From contig NZ_JAMWYK010000005.1 in the NCBI RefSeq assembly GCF_023893635.1, forward strand, positions 1-64,000: a stretch of 64,000 nt of DNA. Direction: 5' to 3'. The position numbers and the translations under genes were made by a program. The notes beneath the pieces were generated by a model, which saw only the letters and a program-made list of their open reading frames with translations, was not told the origin of the DNA and did not search any database. Source of the DNA: Fructobacillus apis. GTDB taxonomy: Bacteria > Bacillota > Bacilli > Lactobacillales > Lactobacillaceae. Shown one piece after another: positions 7,070 through 15,011 of this stretch; position 1 is the first letter of the stretch; the number at the start of each line of letters is the position of its first letter.

Positions 7070-9298
7070 TTATTTATGCAGTAACATCGCGTTTCCGGCC
7101 ACAATTAACGTTGAAAGGGACATCACGATCGCTCCAATCATTGGGTTAATCATGATACCAAGTCCGGCAAAGACACCCGCGGCCGTTGGGATGGCCAAGA
7201 TGTTATAACCGGCTCCCCACCAGAGGTTTTGGATTTCCTTCTGGTTCGCGTTGTGGGCCAATGAAATCAAGTCGATGATCTTATAGAGCGACTTGGAAAT
7301 CAAGACGGCGTCGGCTGAAGCCTGCGCAACGTCTGTTCCAGCACCGATGGCAACAGACAAGTCCGCCTGTGCCAAAGCAGGGGCATCGTTGATTCCATCA
7401 CCGATCATCATGACCTTACCCTGTTGTTGATACTGCTTAACAATATCAATCTTATCCTGAGGTGACACATTGGCCTTGTACTCATCGATGTTCAAAATCT
7501 GAGCTACCTTGGCAGCAGTTTGGTCACCGTCACCGGTCACGATAACTGGCGTGATGTGACGGTCGTGCAGCTGCTTAACGAAGTCAGCGGCTGAATCCTT
7601 GATTGAATCACCAAGGGCGATGGAAGCGACGACTTCCTTTCCTTCAATCAAGTAAGAAACCGTACCGTCGGCATCCATCTTTTCGTAATCGATGCCTTGT
7701 TCGTCCAAGTAACGACCGTTTACAATGGCGTATTCCTTGCCATCGACGGAACCCTTCACACCGAATCCCTTCATCGTTTGAACGTTTTCCGCCTGCTTAG
7801 ATGATGCCTTTTCTTCGTTTGCCTTCTTCACAATGGCCTTTGCCAATGGGTGGGAAGACTGGTTTTCCAAGGCTGCCATCACAGCAAGAACGTTTTGTTC
7901 ATCGTTGTTCTTGCTATCAATCTTTTGCACGTCGAACTGACCCGTGGTCAACGTTCCCGTCTTATCCATCAAGACGTAGTCCAAGTGCTTAGCCTGCAAG
8001 ACTGCACCGTGCTTCTTAATCAAGATACCGTCCTTAGCAGCGATCGCTTTTGTACGCTGGATAACCAGTGGAATAGCCAATCCCAATGCGTGGGGGCAGG
8101 CGATGATTAAGGTCGTGACGGCCATGTTAAAGGATTGGCTGAATCCTGAAATGGCGGTCCAAACAACCAAAGCCAAAACGGCGGATACCAAACCGACCCA
8201 GAAGAGCCAGCCGGCAACCTTGTTGGCGAGTGATTCGGCCTTTGAAGAGGACTGTTCCGTTTCGGATAAGGTGCTCTTCAAGTGACCGAGGAAGGAGTCG
8301 TCTCCGACGGCCGTGACCCGGACAAGCAACGTTCCATCATCGTTAATCGTTCCTCCGATGACCTTGGCGTCCTTTTCCTTCTTCACTGGCTTTGATTCAC
8401 CGGTCATCAAGGATTCGTTGACCTGTGAGCTTCCAGAAAGCACAACACCGTCAGCTGGGAATGACTCCCCGGCTTGCACCTGCACTTCCATGTCGGGCTT
8501 CAATGACGAAGCGGGCATGTCCATGAAGGAGTCACCGTGCTTCACGTGCGCGGTTTCCGGCGTCAACTTCGACAATTCGGAAGTGGCGTTTCCAGCTGCC
8601 ATCGTGGCTTGCATCTCAATGACGTGACCAAGCAACATAATGACAACAAGGGAGGCAAACTCGAAGAAGTAGTCCATCGTGTCCATTCCAAAGAAGGTGT
8701 TGGCCACAAAGGCGTACATCGAAACCCAGTAGGTGACAAGGAGTCCCATCGAAATCAGGGACATCATCGCAGGTTTCTTATCTTGCAGCTCGCCCTTGGC
8801 GCCGGAGAAGAATGGCTTTGTTCCAACCACGTACATGGCCGTTGCCAAAAGGGCTGTTACCCAGTTCGAACCTGGGAAGGTCAGCGTGAATGGTAGGTCA
8901 ACGCCCATGAAAGGCGTGACGAAGAGGAGCGGAATGAGGAGCCCAAGTGACCACCAGAGGCGCTTCTTCATATCCCCGTGGTTCATGTGCATGTGCATGC
9001 CGCCCATGCCCGCCATTCCGGCCATTGAACCGTGGTCCATGTTCATGTGGTCGTGGTCCATCTTGTGCCCATCATGATTCATGTCCATGTGACTCATCTC
9101 GTCACTCTTGTGTTGTTGAGCATCGTGCTCGTGCTCCTGGTGATCATGGGTCATGTTACCGTGGTCCATTTTTCCATGGTCCATGTTCATTTTGTGGCCT
9201 TCATGGTCGTCGTGATGCATGTGGCCAATCTTTTCGTGGTCCATGTGCCCCATGTCATCCATGTTCATGTCTTTCATTTCTGAATCTTCTTTCTTCAT
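7070..9298 (-). CDS. copB: CopB-type copper/silver-translocating P1B-ATPase with Met/His-rich N-terminus
   Basis: 742 residues. The first ~110 are an extreme Met, His and Asp tract (repeated MDH, HMNMDHG) that probably binds Cu or Ag. The core has the actuator motif TGES, the membrane ion motif CPH (typical of the CopB/P1B-3 class rather than CPC), the phosphorylation motif DKTGTLT and the hinge GDGINDAP. It exports copper across the cytoplasmic membrane. No CopY, CopZ or CsoR gene adjoins it; the promoter carries a 6-bp inverted repeat. The GGAG before the ATG is well placed. Class is confident; metal specificity is inferred. Confidence 0.93.
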   Translation of the reverse strand: MKKEDSEMKDMNMDDMGHMDHEKIGHMHHDDHEGHKMNMDHGKMDHGNMTHDHQEHEHDAQQHKSDEMSHMDMNHDGHKMDHDHMNMDHGSMAGMAGMGGMHMHMNHGDMKKRLWWSLGLLIPLLFVTPFMGVDLPFTLTFPGSNWVTALLATAMYVVGTKPFFSGAKGELQDKKPAMMSLISMGLLVTYWVSMYAFVANTFFGMDTMDYFFEFASLVVIMLLGHVIEMQATMAAGNATSELSKLTPETAHVKHGDSFMDMPASSLKPDMEVQVQAGESFPADGVVLSGSSQVNESLMTGESKPVKKEKDAKVIGGTINDDGTLLVRVTAVGDDSFLGHLKSTLSETEQSSSKAESLANKVAGWLFWVGLVSAVLALVVWTAISGFSQSFNMAVTTLIIACPHALGLAIPLVIQRTKAIAAKDGILIKKHGAVLQAKHLDYVLMDKTGTLTTGQFDVQKIDSKNNDEQNVLAVMAALENQSSHPLAKAIVKKANEEKASSKQAENVQTMKGFGVKGSVDGKEYAIVNGRYLDEQGIDYEKMDADGTVSYLIEGKEVVASIALGDSIKDSAADFVKQLHDRHITPVIVTGDGDQTAAKVAQILNIDEYKANVSPQDKIDIVKQYQQQGKVMMIGDGINDAPALAQADLSVAIGAGTDVAQASADAVLISKSLYKIIDLISLAHNANQKEIQNLWWGAGYNILAIPTAAGVFAGLGIMINPMIGAIVMSLSTLIVAGNAMLLHK

Positions 9299-9312
9299 GG
9301 AAGGCTCCTTTC

Positions 9313-9339
9313 ACTAGAGAATATGTCTACTGGTCTAGT
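9313..9339 (-). promoter_or_regulatory. Inverted repeat in the copB promoter
   Basis: ACTAGA and TCTAGT form a perfect inverted repeat with a 15-bp spacer. A -10-like TATTCT (minus strand) overlaps one arm. It does not match the CopY box TACAnnTGTA. Operator function is inferred from position only. Confidence 0.4.
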
Positions 9340-9774
9340 TTAAATCAAAATATAAAAACGTGCAATAGATTAGATTGAATGTGCTTTATCATCATATTTA
9401 TCGCTTTTATCTCATGTTATATAGCCACTATCAAAGTCAAACCCGACCCATTCCTCAGAAAAACAAATTCTATTGGTATAGGTCATAATTTCTGAAGTTT
9501 GAAGCCGTTCTTGCTTTTTAATGGTGACTTTTGTACATTTAATAGCGTAAGAAAAGCGGTTGTGGCCGCTTTGAATCGTATTAATCGTAGCGTAAGAAAA
9601 GTGGCGGTGTCCGCTATATTCGGCCGCTACCCCCCCGTTGGTCCAACACTTCAACGTGTCTTGCGCCAGCACTGATAACTCCCAGCCCGTGTTGTGTCTG
9701 CCGAAGCAGGCGAAGGCATAAAACGCGCGGGTCGAATCAAAAACATTTCATTCCATTAATAGAAGGTACTTTTC
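9340..9774. other. Intergenic region with a duplicated stem-loop element
   Basis: No convincing gene. TAGCGTAAGAAAAG occurs at 9543 and again at 9588, each followed by a small GC-rich hairpin (AAGCGG/CCGCTT and AGTGG/CCGCT). Read on the minus strand each hairpin ends in CTTTTC, weakly terminator-like. A GTCAAACCCGAC motif, recurrent in this genome, lies at 9435-9447. An 86-codon minus-strand ORF here (9412-9672) merely translates the repeats. I see no fluoride riboswitch in front of the ClC gene. Confidence 0.5.
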
Positions 9775-11058
9775 ATGAACGAACAAGCAGCACAACAGAA
9801 CGGCTTTGACTGGCGCCGCGTCGCCGCGCTCGGCATCGCGACCATCACCCTTGCCGTGATCATCGGTTTTGCCGCCATGCTCCTGTCACTCTTCTTAGAT
9901 GTCGTCGCCGACTTTTTCATGCAATTCCATGAGAATTACCAGCACGCTGTGCCAAGCGAAGTAGCCCCAATGCGCCGCCTTATCTCCGTTACGGTCGGTG
10001 GGGTTGTTGCGGCCCTCGTATGGTATTTGATTCGCCGCAACCAGCCCGCCATTGTCAGCATTAAGGGCGCCTTGGATGGCAAGAAGATGCCGTTTTGGAA
10101 GACCATCTTAAACGTTTTGACGCAAATCTTTTACGTTGGAACCGGGGGTTCCATCGGACGTGAACTCGCCCCACGGCAACTCGGTGTCATGCTATCCCAG
10201 CGCTACCAGGGCTTGGTGGCCAAGGTCCCGGTGCTAAAAATTGATAGCGCCGATCAAAAGTTGCTCCTGACTGCGGCGGCCGGTGCTGGATTCGCCGGTG
10301 TCTACATCGCGCCAATCACGGGAATGCTTTTCTCCGTCGAACTTCTATTGAAGAAAAATTCCATTAAAAACATCGCCGTCTCCATGACGATGTCCACGAT
10401 TGCCGCTTTGATGGGATCGCTTGCCAAGGGCTTTTCACCTTACTACCTCGTCTTGGACACGCACTTCTCGCTCTGGTTGCTACTTGCCGCCCCCGTGGTC
10501 GGACCAATCGCCGGCCTCTTCGGGGCATGGGCCAAGCAGGCCTTTGCCTGGGCGCAAGCCAAGCAGGCGAAGGGGAAGGCGCTCCTCTTAACCATGCCAC
10601 TCGTTGGTTTGGCCACCGGAATCATCGCCTGGTTTTTTCCTGAAATCATGGGGAACGGACGCGCCGTTGCGCAATCCGCATTCCTCCAGCACAACGAATC
10701 GCTGCTCTTTTTCTTCATTATGTTGGGACTGCTTAAATTCGGGATTACCTTCTTCACCCTTTACGGTGGTGGAACGGGTGGAACGCTCACACCTTCCATC
10801 GCGCTTGGTTCCGTCGTTGGTCTGGTGATTGCCGCCGGTCTTTCCTGCGTCATGCCGGGCGTTGAACCATGGCACTTCGCTTTAATTGGAGCGGTAGCGC
10901 TTTTGGCCGCGAGCCAGCAGGCACCTTTGATGGCGATGTTTATGGTCTTTGAAATCGCGCACCTAGATTCGTCCGCGCTCATTATTTTCGCGGCCACGGT
11001 TGCGCTCTCCTCTGCCACGTCAAAGTTGTACCTAACTTGGTGGACGGGTCGGGTCTGA
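9775..11058 (+). CDS. ClC family chloride/anion channel or antiporter
   Basis: 427 residues, about ten hydrophobic helices. The ion-path signature near residue 125 is GTGGSIGRE, close to the GREGP family motif; GGGTGGTLTPS near residue 335 corresponds to GxFxP. It moves Cl- or another anion across the membrane, by channel or H+ exchange. The gating-glutamate region is atypical (RELAP in place of REGP), so transport mode is uncertain. The ribosome binding site is weak (GAAGGTAC). The 3' end overlaps a long inverted repeat at 11045-11097. Confidence 0.85.
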   Translation: MNEQAAQQNGFDWRRVAALGIATITLAVIIGFAAMLLSLFLDVVADFFMQFHENYQHAVPSEVAPMRRLISVTVGGVVAALVWYLIRRNQPAIVSIKGALDGKKMPFWKTILNVLTQIFYVGTGGSIGRELAPRQLGVMLSQRYQGLVAKVPVLKIDSADQKLLLTAAAGAGFAGVYIAPITGMLFSVELLLKKNSIKNIAVSMTMSTIAALMGSLAKGFSPYYLVLDTHFSLWLLLAAPVVGPIAGLFGAWAKQAFAWAQAKQAKGKALLLTMPLVGLATGIIAWFFPEIMGNGRAVAQSAFLQHNESLLFFFIMLGLLKFGITFFTLYGGGTGGTLTPSIALGSVVGLVIAAGLSCVMPGVEPWHFALIGAVALLAASQQAPLMAMFMVFEIAHLDSSALIIFAATVALSSATSKLYLTWWTGRV

Positions 11059-11120
11059 CTTTGGCATTGGCGAAAGCTGTAAAAGTCAAAAGCGACCCAT
11101 CGATGTAAATCGTGCAAAAA

Positions 11121-11144
11121 GCAGGCAAATGCCTGCCTTTTTTT
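11121..11144 (+). terminator. Terminator after the ClC gene
   Basis: GCAGGC/GCCTGC stem with an AAAT loop followed by seven T. Confidence 0.85.
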
Positions 11145-11192
11145 ATGACAAAATTTAGTATACTAAGGTTAAGAAATGCAGGAGGTGTCGGC

Positions 11193-12854
11193 ATGAAAAG
11201 TGATATTGAGATTGCCCAAGAGGCAGAGGTTTGGCCGATTCAAGAAATCGCCGAAAAGGCGGGGTTGAAGACGATCGAAATCGAGCCTTACGGGTTCGAT
11301 AAGGCAAAGATTAACCTGGATAAGAGCCGCCAAAAGGCAGAACTTGGAAAGTTAATCTTGGTGACGTCCATCAACCCAACCCCAGCCGGTGAGGGGAAGT
11401 CCACGGTGACGGTCGGTTTGGCCGATGCCCTTTCAATGGCCGGTAAGAAAACGATGATCGCTCTCCGCGAGCCTTCCCTTGGTCCCGTCATGGGCTTAAA
11501 GGGTGGGGCAACCGGTGGTGGTTACTCACAGGTCGTTCCGATGGCCGACATCAACCTGCACTTTACGGGTGACTTCCACGCGCTGACGGCAGCTCACAAC
11601 ATGCTGTCCGCCGCCCTGGATAACAGCATCTACCAAGGAAACCCACTCCACATCGATCAACGCCGTGTGATTTGGAAGCGTGTCTTGGACATTAACGACC
11701 GTGCGCTCCGCCACACGACAATCGGTCTCGGTGGGCCAACGTCTGGTGTGCCGCGCGAAGACGGTTTCGACATCACGGTGGCCTCCGAAATGATGGCCAT
11801 TCTTACGCTTTCAACCGACCTCATGGACTTGAAGCGCCGCGTGGAAAACATCGTGGTTGCCTACAACTTCGACAAAGAACCCGTGACGGCCAAGGACCTC
11901 GGCGTTGCCGGTGCTTTGACGGTGCTCTTGAAGGACGCCATCAAGCCGAACTTGGTGCAGACGCTGGCCCACACGCCGGCCATCATCCACGGTGGTCCAT
12001 TCGCTAACATCGCGCAGGGAACGAACTCCGTTCAGGCCACGAAGGCCGCCCTGCAACTCGCGGACTACGCCGTGACGGAAGCCGGATTCGGTGCTGACCT
12101 CGGTGGTGAGAAGTTCATGGACATCAAGGTGCCAAAGCTCGGCAAGGCGCCGGACACGGTCGTGGTCGTAGCGACGGTCCGCGCCATCAAACACCACGGT
12201 GGCCAAGCACTCGCCGATTTGAACACGGAAAACTTGGCCGCTGTGAAGGCTGGTGTGAAAAACCTCCAGCAAAACATCAAGGCCATGCAGCGCTACGGGG
12301 CACCGGTCGTTGTAGCAGTGAACCGCTTCACGGCTGACACAAAAGCCGAGATGGCCATCGTGCAAGAAGCGGCCGAAGAACTCGGCGCAAAGGCGATCGT
12401 CGCCGACGTCTGGGCCAAGGGTGGTGCAGGTGCCAAGGAATTGGCCGAAGCGGTCGTGGAAAAGACGGCGGAATCAGCCGACTTCTCCCCACTCTACGCA
12501 CCAGAAGACGACGCCAAGGTGAAGTTGCAAAAGATTGTTCAGGAAATCTACGGCGGAAAAGACGTGGTACTTTCGGACAAGGCCGAAAAGCAACTCCAAT
12601 CATTTGCCAAGCACGGCTGGGACAAGTTGCCAATCGTGATGGCTAAGACGCAGTACTCACTTTCAGACGATGCGAAGAAGCTCGGTGCACCAAAGGACTT
12701 CACCATTCACGTGCGTGAGTTCGTGCCAAAGCTCGGGGCTGGCTTCCTCGTTGCCTTGACCGGTAATGTATTGACCATGCCAGGATTACCAAAGCATCCG
12801 GCGGCCATGGACATCGACATCGATGAGAATGGTCACATCACGGGACTCTTCTAA
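11193..12854 (+). CDS. fhs: Formate-tetrahydrofolate ligase
   Basis: 553 residues from this start, the usual size. It makes 10-formyl-THF from formate, THF and ATP for purine and fMet-tRNA synthesis. The nucleotide-binding TPAGEGKST lies near residue 65 and the family block EPSLGPVMG near residue 95. The start is chosen because AGGAGG at 11180-11185 sits 7 nt before ATG 11193; an upstream in-frame ATG at 11112 would put its first codons inside the ClC terminator. A -10 box TATACT lies at 11159-11164. Monocistronic. Confidence 0.96.
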   Translation: MKSDIEIAQEAEVWPIQEIAEKAGLKTIEIEPYGFDKAKINLDKSRQKAELGKLILVTSINPTPAGEGKSTVTVGLADALSMAGKKTMIALREPSLGPVMGLKGGATGGGYSQVVPMADINLHFTGDFHALTAAHNMLSAALDNSIYQGNPLHIDQRRVIWKRVLDINDRALRHTTIGLGGPTSGVPREDGFDITVASEMMAILTLSTDLMDLKRRVENIVVAYNFDKEPVTAKDLGVAGALTVLLKDAIKPNLVQTLAHTPAIIHGGPFANIAQGTNSVQATKAALQLADYAVTEAGFGADLGGEKFMDIKVPKLGKAPDTVVVVATVRAIKHHGGQALADLNTENLAAVKAGVKNLQQNIKAMQRYGAPVVVAVNRFTADTKAEMAIVQEAAEELGAKAIVADVWAKGGAGAKELAEAVVEKTAESADFSPLYAPEDDAKVKLQKIVQEIYGGKDVVLSDKAEKQLQSFAKHGWDKLPIVMAKTQYSLSDDAKKLGAPKDFTIHVREFVPKLGAGFLVALTGNVLTMPGLPKHPAAMDIDIDENGHITGLF

Positions 12855-12879
12855 CAAAAAAACAAAATCAAAACACGAT

Positions 12880-12908
12880 TAAAGTCGGCTTTCGCCGACT
12901 TTTTTAAT
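12880..12908 (+). terminator. fhs terminator
   Basis: AAAGTCGGC/GCCGACTTT stem with a TTTC loop and a T tract. Confidence 0.92.
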
Positions 12909-12925
12909 TTATTTCTCATTTTTAC

Positions 12926-12953
12926 TTGCATAAGAAATATCTCATGTTATAAT
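12926..12953 (+). promoter_or_regulatory. Promoter of the leader ORF / EIIC-like operon
   Basis: TTGCAT (12926-12931), a 16-bp spacer and a perfect TATAAT (12948-12953). Confidence 0.75.
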
Positions 12954-12991
12954 AAAATTATCATAAAACAAAGGAAAGGAGGATGACGCTC

Positions 12992-13066
12992 ATGTTTATC
13001 CCTGTAATCAAGAACCAAAACACGATCTCATCTGAATTTGCCTTGTTGTTGAGCTTGCTAAGTTAA
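12992..13066 (+). CDS. 24-codon leucine-rich leader peptide ORF
   Basis: A strong AAGGAGG precedes ATG 12992. The product has 24 residues and ends ALLLSLLS, with five Leu codons (TTG TTG TTG, then TTG CTA) in the last seven. The stop codon abuts the first arm of a set of mutually exclusive RNA hairpins that lead to a terminator. That is the classical layout of a translation-coupled attenuator. I infer a regulatory leader peptide rather than a functional protein. Confidence 0.75.
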   Translation: MFIPVIKNQNTISSEFALLLSLLS

Positions 13067-13067
13067 T

Positions 13068-13118
13068 CCTAGTAAGTTGATTTTGCGTTCAAGTTACTAG
13101 GAACAAATCCTAGTAACT
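13068..13118 (+). promoter_or_regulatory. Attenuator: alternative RNA pairing segments 1, 2 and 3
   Basis: Segment 1 (13068-13080) pairs with segment 2 (13089-13101) over 13 bp with one mismatch. Segment 2 (13092-13101) also pairs perfectly over 10 bp with segment 3 (13109-13118). Segment 2 can further pair, using G-U pairs, with the left arm of the following terminator (CCTGGTAG, 13137-13144). Stalling in the Leu codons of the leader ORF would cover segment 1 and change the fold. Confidence 0.7.
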
Positions 13119-13133
13119 GCTCATCACCGAATA

Positions 13134-13168
13134 GGTCCTGGTAGTTACGACTACCAGGGCCTTTTTAT
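13134..13168 (+). terminator. Attenuator terminator before the EIIC-like gene
   Basis: GGTCCTGGTAG and CTACCAGGGCC form an 11-bp stem with one T-G pair and a six-base loop, followed by TTTTTATTTT. It lies about 20 nt before the gene, so it must be leaky or regulated. Confidence 0.85.
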
Positions 13169-13188
13169 TTTGAAAGGAAACAAGAACT

Positions 13189-14355
13189 ATGGATATGGCA
13201 CAAAACCCATCACAAGTAAGGCGCGACGATAGCGTCAAGGACTTCGAACAAGCCGAAGAACAAATGTTTGAACAAGAAAACAAGAAGACACCGGTCAAGG
13301 AAATGGTTTATAACGTTTCCGCCGCCGTTTCCAACGCCATCTTGGTAACGCTTGGAATGGGACTCTTACTGCAAACCATCGCCGGCTTCATTCACTGGGG
13401 CCCAATGGTACAGATGGGGGCAGTGACGAAGGTGATCTTGCCCGCAGCATTCGGAGCAGCCATCGCTTCTCAGATGAAGACGAACACGATGGTGATGTTC
13501 TCCGCCATGGCCGCTTCAACGGTTGGTGCAAACGCGGTCTTCTTCACGACGACGCCAATGGTCTTAAAGACGATGACGGGCTTCTCATCCGCCCAAGTGG
13601 CAGGGTCAACGGTCATGACGACCGGACAACCAATCTCCGCCGTCTTAGCCGGTGTAATCGCCGTTGTCTTCGGAAAGTGGCTCTCGGGTAAGACGCCGCT
13701 TGACATGATTATCGTGCCCGCAGCAACGACGATTGTGGGAACCGTTTCCGGTTACTACCTCGCCATCGTGACGACGCCGTTCCTTGTTTGGCTTGGACAC
13801 AGCATCGCCTCAATGATTCTGGTTAACCCAATTATCGGGTCCGCAGTCGTTGCCATGGCCTTTGGTGCGATGACGATGACGCCTGCCTCTGCCGCAGCCC
13901 TTGCCGTTGCCATCGGTGCGACGGGAATCACGTCACCAGAAGCAGCCGGTGCCATCCTGGTTGGAACGACGGCCGTGTTCGTTTCATACCCAGCCATGTC
14001 ATTCCACGAAAACAAGATCGGTGCCACGATTGCACAGGGAATCGTGACGCCAAAGATTCAATTCCCAAACGTGATCAAGAACCCAATGATCCTGATTCCA
14101 CCAATGATTGGTGCCGCTATTGCCGCCCCAATCGCAACGATGATGTTCCACGTAACGGTGCCGTTCACGATGGCTGGAATCGGATTCAACTCCTTCATCG
14201 TGCCGCTCGCTCTTGCCGGAAAGAGCATGCCAATGTTCATCGCCTACATGATCGTAGCCGTTGCCATGCCAGTCGTTATCTCATTTTTCACTTACTGGGC
14301 AATGCGCAAGATGAACTGGATCAAGAAGGATCAAATGCACCTCGATATGATTTAA
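13189..14355 (+). CDS. PTS EIIC-like membrane protein (PTS_EIIC_2 / PfoR-like family)
   Basis: 388 residues, about ten hydrophobic segments after a charged N-terminal tail of some 35 residues. The Gly/Ala/Thr-rich helices (ATTIVGTVSGYYLA, GAMTMTPASAAALA) fit the PTS_EIIC_2 family. It contains no EIIA or EIIB domain and no PTS phosphorylation site, and no such gene is adjacent. Members are predicted permeases or regulators of unknown substrate. Expression is probably controlled by the upstream leader ORF and attenuator. Start ATG 13189 follows GAAAGGAAACAAGAACT. The leucine link suggests an amino-acid-related role, but that is inference. Confidence 0.75.
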   Translation: MDMAQNPSQVRRDDSVKDFEQAEEQMFEQENKKTPVKEMVYNVSAAVSNAILVTLGMGLLLQTIAGFIHWGPMVQMGAVTKVILPAAFGAAIASQMKTNTMVMFSAMAASTVGANAVFFTTTPMVLKTMTGFSSAQVAGSTVMTTGQPISAVLAGVIAVVFGKWLSGKTPLDMIIVPAATTIVGTVSGYYLAIVTTPFLVWLGHSIASMILVNPIIGSAVVAMAFGAMTMTPASAAALAVAIGATGITSPEAAGAILVGTTAVFVSYPAMSFHENKIGATIAQGIVTPKIQFPNVIKNPMILIPPMIGAAIAAPIATMMFHVTVPFTMAGIGFNSFIVPLALAGKSMPMFIAYMIVAVAMPVVISFFTYWAMRKMNWIKKDQMHLDMI

Positions 14356-14380
14356 GCGCGGATTGCACAATGAATATAAA

Positions 14381-14410
14381 AGTCAAAGTCGGCCCCGGCC
14401 GACTTTTTTA
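14381..14410 (+). terminator. Terminator after the EIIC-like gene (copy 1 of a 35-bp repeat)
   Basis: AAGTCGGCC/GGCCGACTT stem with a minimal CC loop and a T6 tract. The 35 bases 14381-14415 recur exactly at 16758-16792. Confidence 0.9.
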
Positions 14411-14421
14411 CTGCATAAATA

Positions 14422-14477
14422 TTGACACCGTGTCAAAACGGTGTAAAATAGCTCAATGAAGAAATGACACGCTGTCA
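14422..14477 (+). promoter_or_regulatory. hrtRBA promoter with two HrtR-type palindromic operators
   Basis: TTGACACCGTGTCAA (14422-14436) is a perfect palindrome around a central C and contains the -35 TTGACA. The -10 TAAAAT is at 14444-14449, spacer 16 bp. A second palindrome TGACACGCTGTCA lies at 14465-14477. Both resemble the TGACACnGTGTCA operator described for Lactococcus HrtR, pointing to autoregulation relieved by haem. Confidence 0.85.
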
Positions 14478-14507
14478 AAATTCTTAGTCAGCAACAAGGA
14501 GGCGGAC

Positions 14508-15008
14508 ATGCCTAAAGAAATGTTTTTGAACTTAAAGGATGAAAAAAGAGTCCATCTGGAAGGATGTCTCATTCGTCTCTTTTCCAAAAAGGATTTATTA
14601 AACATCTCCGTCAAAGATGTTGTTGAGGAAGCGGGGATTCCCCGTGGTTCTTTTTACACCTACTTTGAAGATTTGGAAGACGCCTACTTGCACGTCTTAA
14701 AAATTGTGCTCGAGGAAGTGCACCCGAAGAAATCGGAAAAGGATCCCTTTAAAAAGACAAAGGAATTCTTGAAAGCCGCCGAAAAGACGGCCTACCGTGA
14801 CTTCTTCCTCCACTACTACGAAATGAACGAGCCGATTCTACTCGCCCAAAAACGGATTCCACAGGAAGCCTTTGGGCAACCTCTAGAAGACTGGTTAGCC
14901 GGAATCGCCGTCCACCAGCTCGTCTACGATTACTTCAAGGACGAAGACAAACAAGAACAGGTCCTCCAACGTTTGGATGAACTCAAAGATTATTTTGAAG
15001 GGAAGTAA
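14508..15008 (+). CDS. hrtR: TetR family regulator, HrtR-like haem sensor
   Basis: 166 residues. An N-terminal helix-turn-helix (residues 25-55, VKDVVEEAGIPRGSFYTYF) is typical of TetR repressors; the rest is the helical ligand domain. It is the first gene of a TetR-permease-ATPase operon in the hrtR-hrtB-hrtA order known from Lactococcus lactis, where haem binding releases the repressor. The operator palindromes before it support this. Start ATG follows AAGGAGG. Haem specificity is inferred from gene order and operator, not from a residue I can point to. Confidence 0.85.
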   Translation: MPKEMFLNLKDEKRVHLEGCLIRLFSKKDLLNISVKDVVEEAGIPRGSFYTYFEDLEDAYLHVLKIVLEEVHPKKSEKDPFKKTKEFLKAAEKTAYRDFFLHYYEMNEPILLAQKRIPQEAFGQPLEDWLAGIAVHQLVYDYFKDEDKQEQVLQRLDELKDYFEGK

Positions 15009-15011
15009 ACC

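Noticed and set aside
9032-9283. Plus-strand ORF rich in Val and His
   Set aside because: Antisense shadow of the Met/His-rich copB N-terminus; no ribosome binding site.
9412-9672. 86-codon minus-strand ORF
   Set aside because: It only reads through the duplicated stem-loop (repeated SGH..FSYA) and has no supporting context.
9340-9774. Fluoride riboswitch before the ClC gene
   Set aside because: The conserved crcB-motif blocks are not visible; the hairpins are a local duplication instead.
11112-11192. N-terminal extension of fhs by 27 residues
   Set aside because: It would start inside the ClC terminator and upstream of the promoter; a perfect AGGAGG marks the ATG at 11193.
12906-13188. 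T-box riboswitch before the EIIC-like gene
   Set aside because: No T-box sequence or specifier loop is seen; a translated leader ORF explains the layout better.
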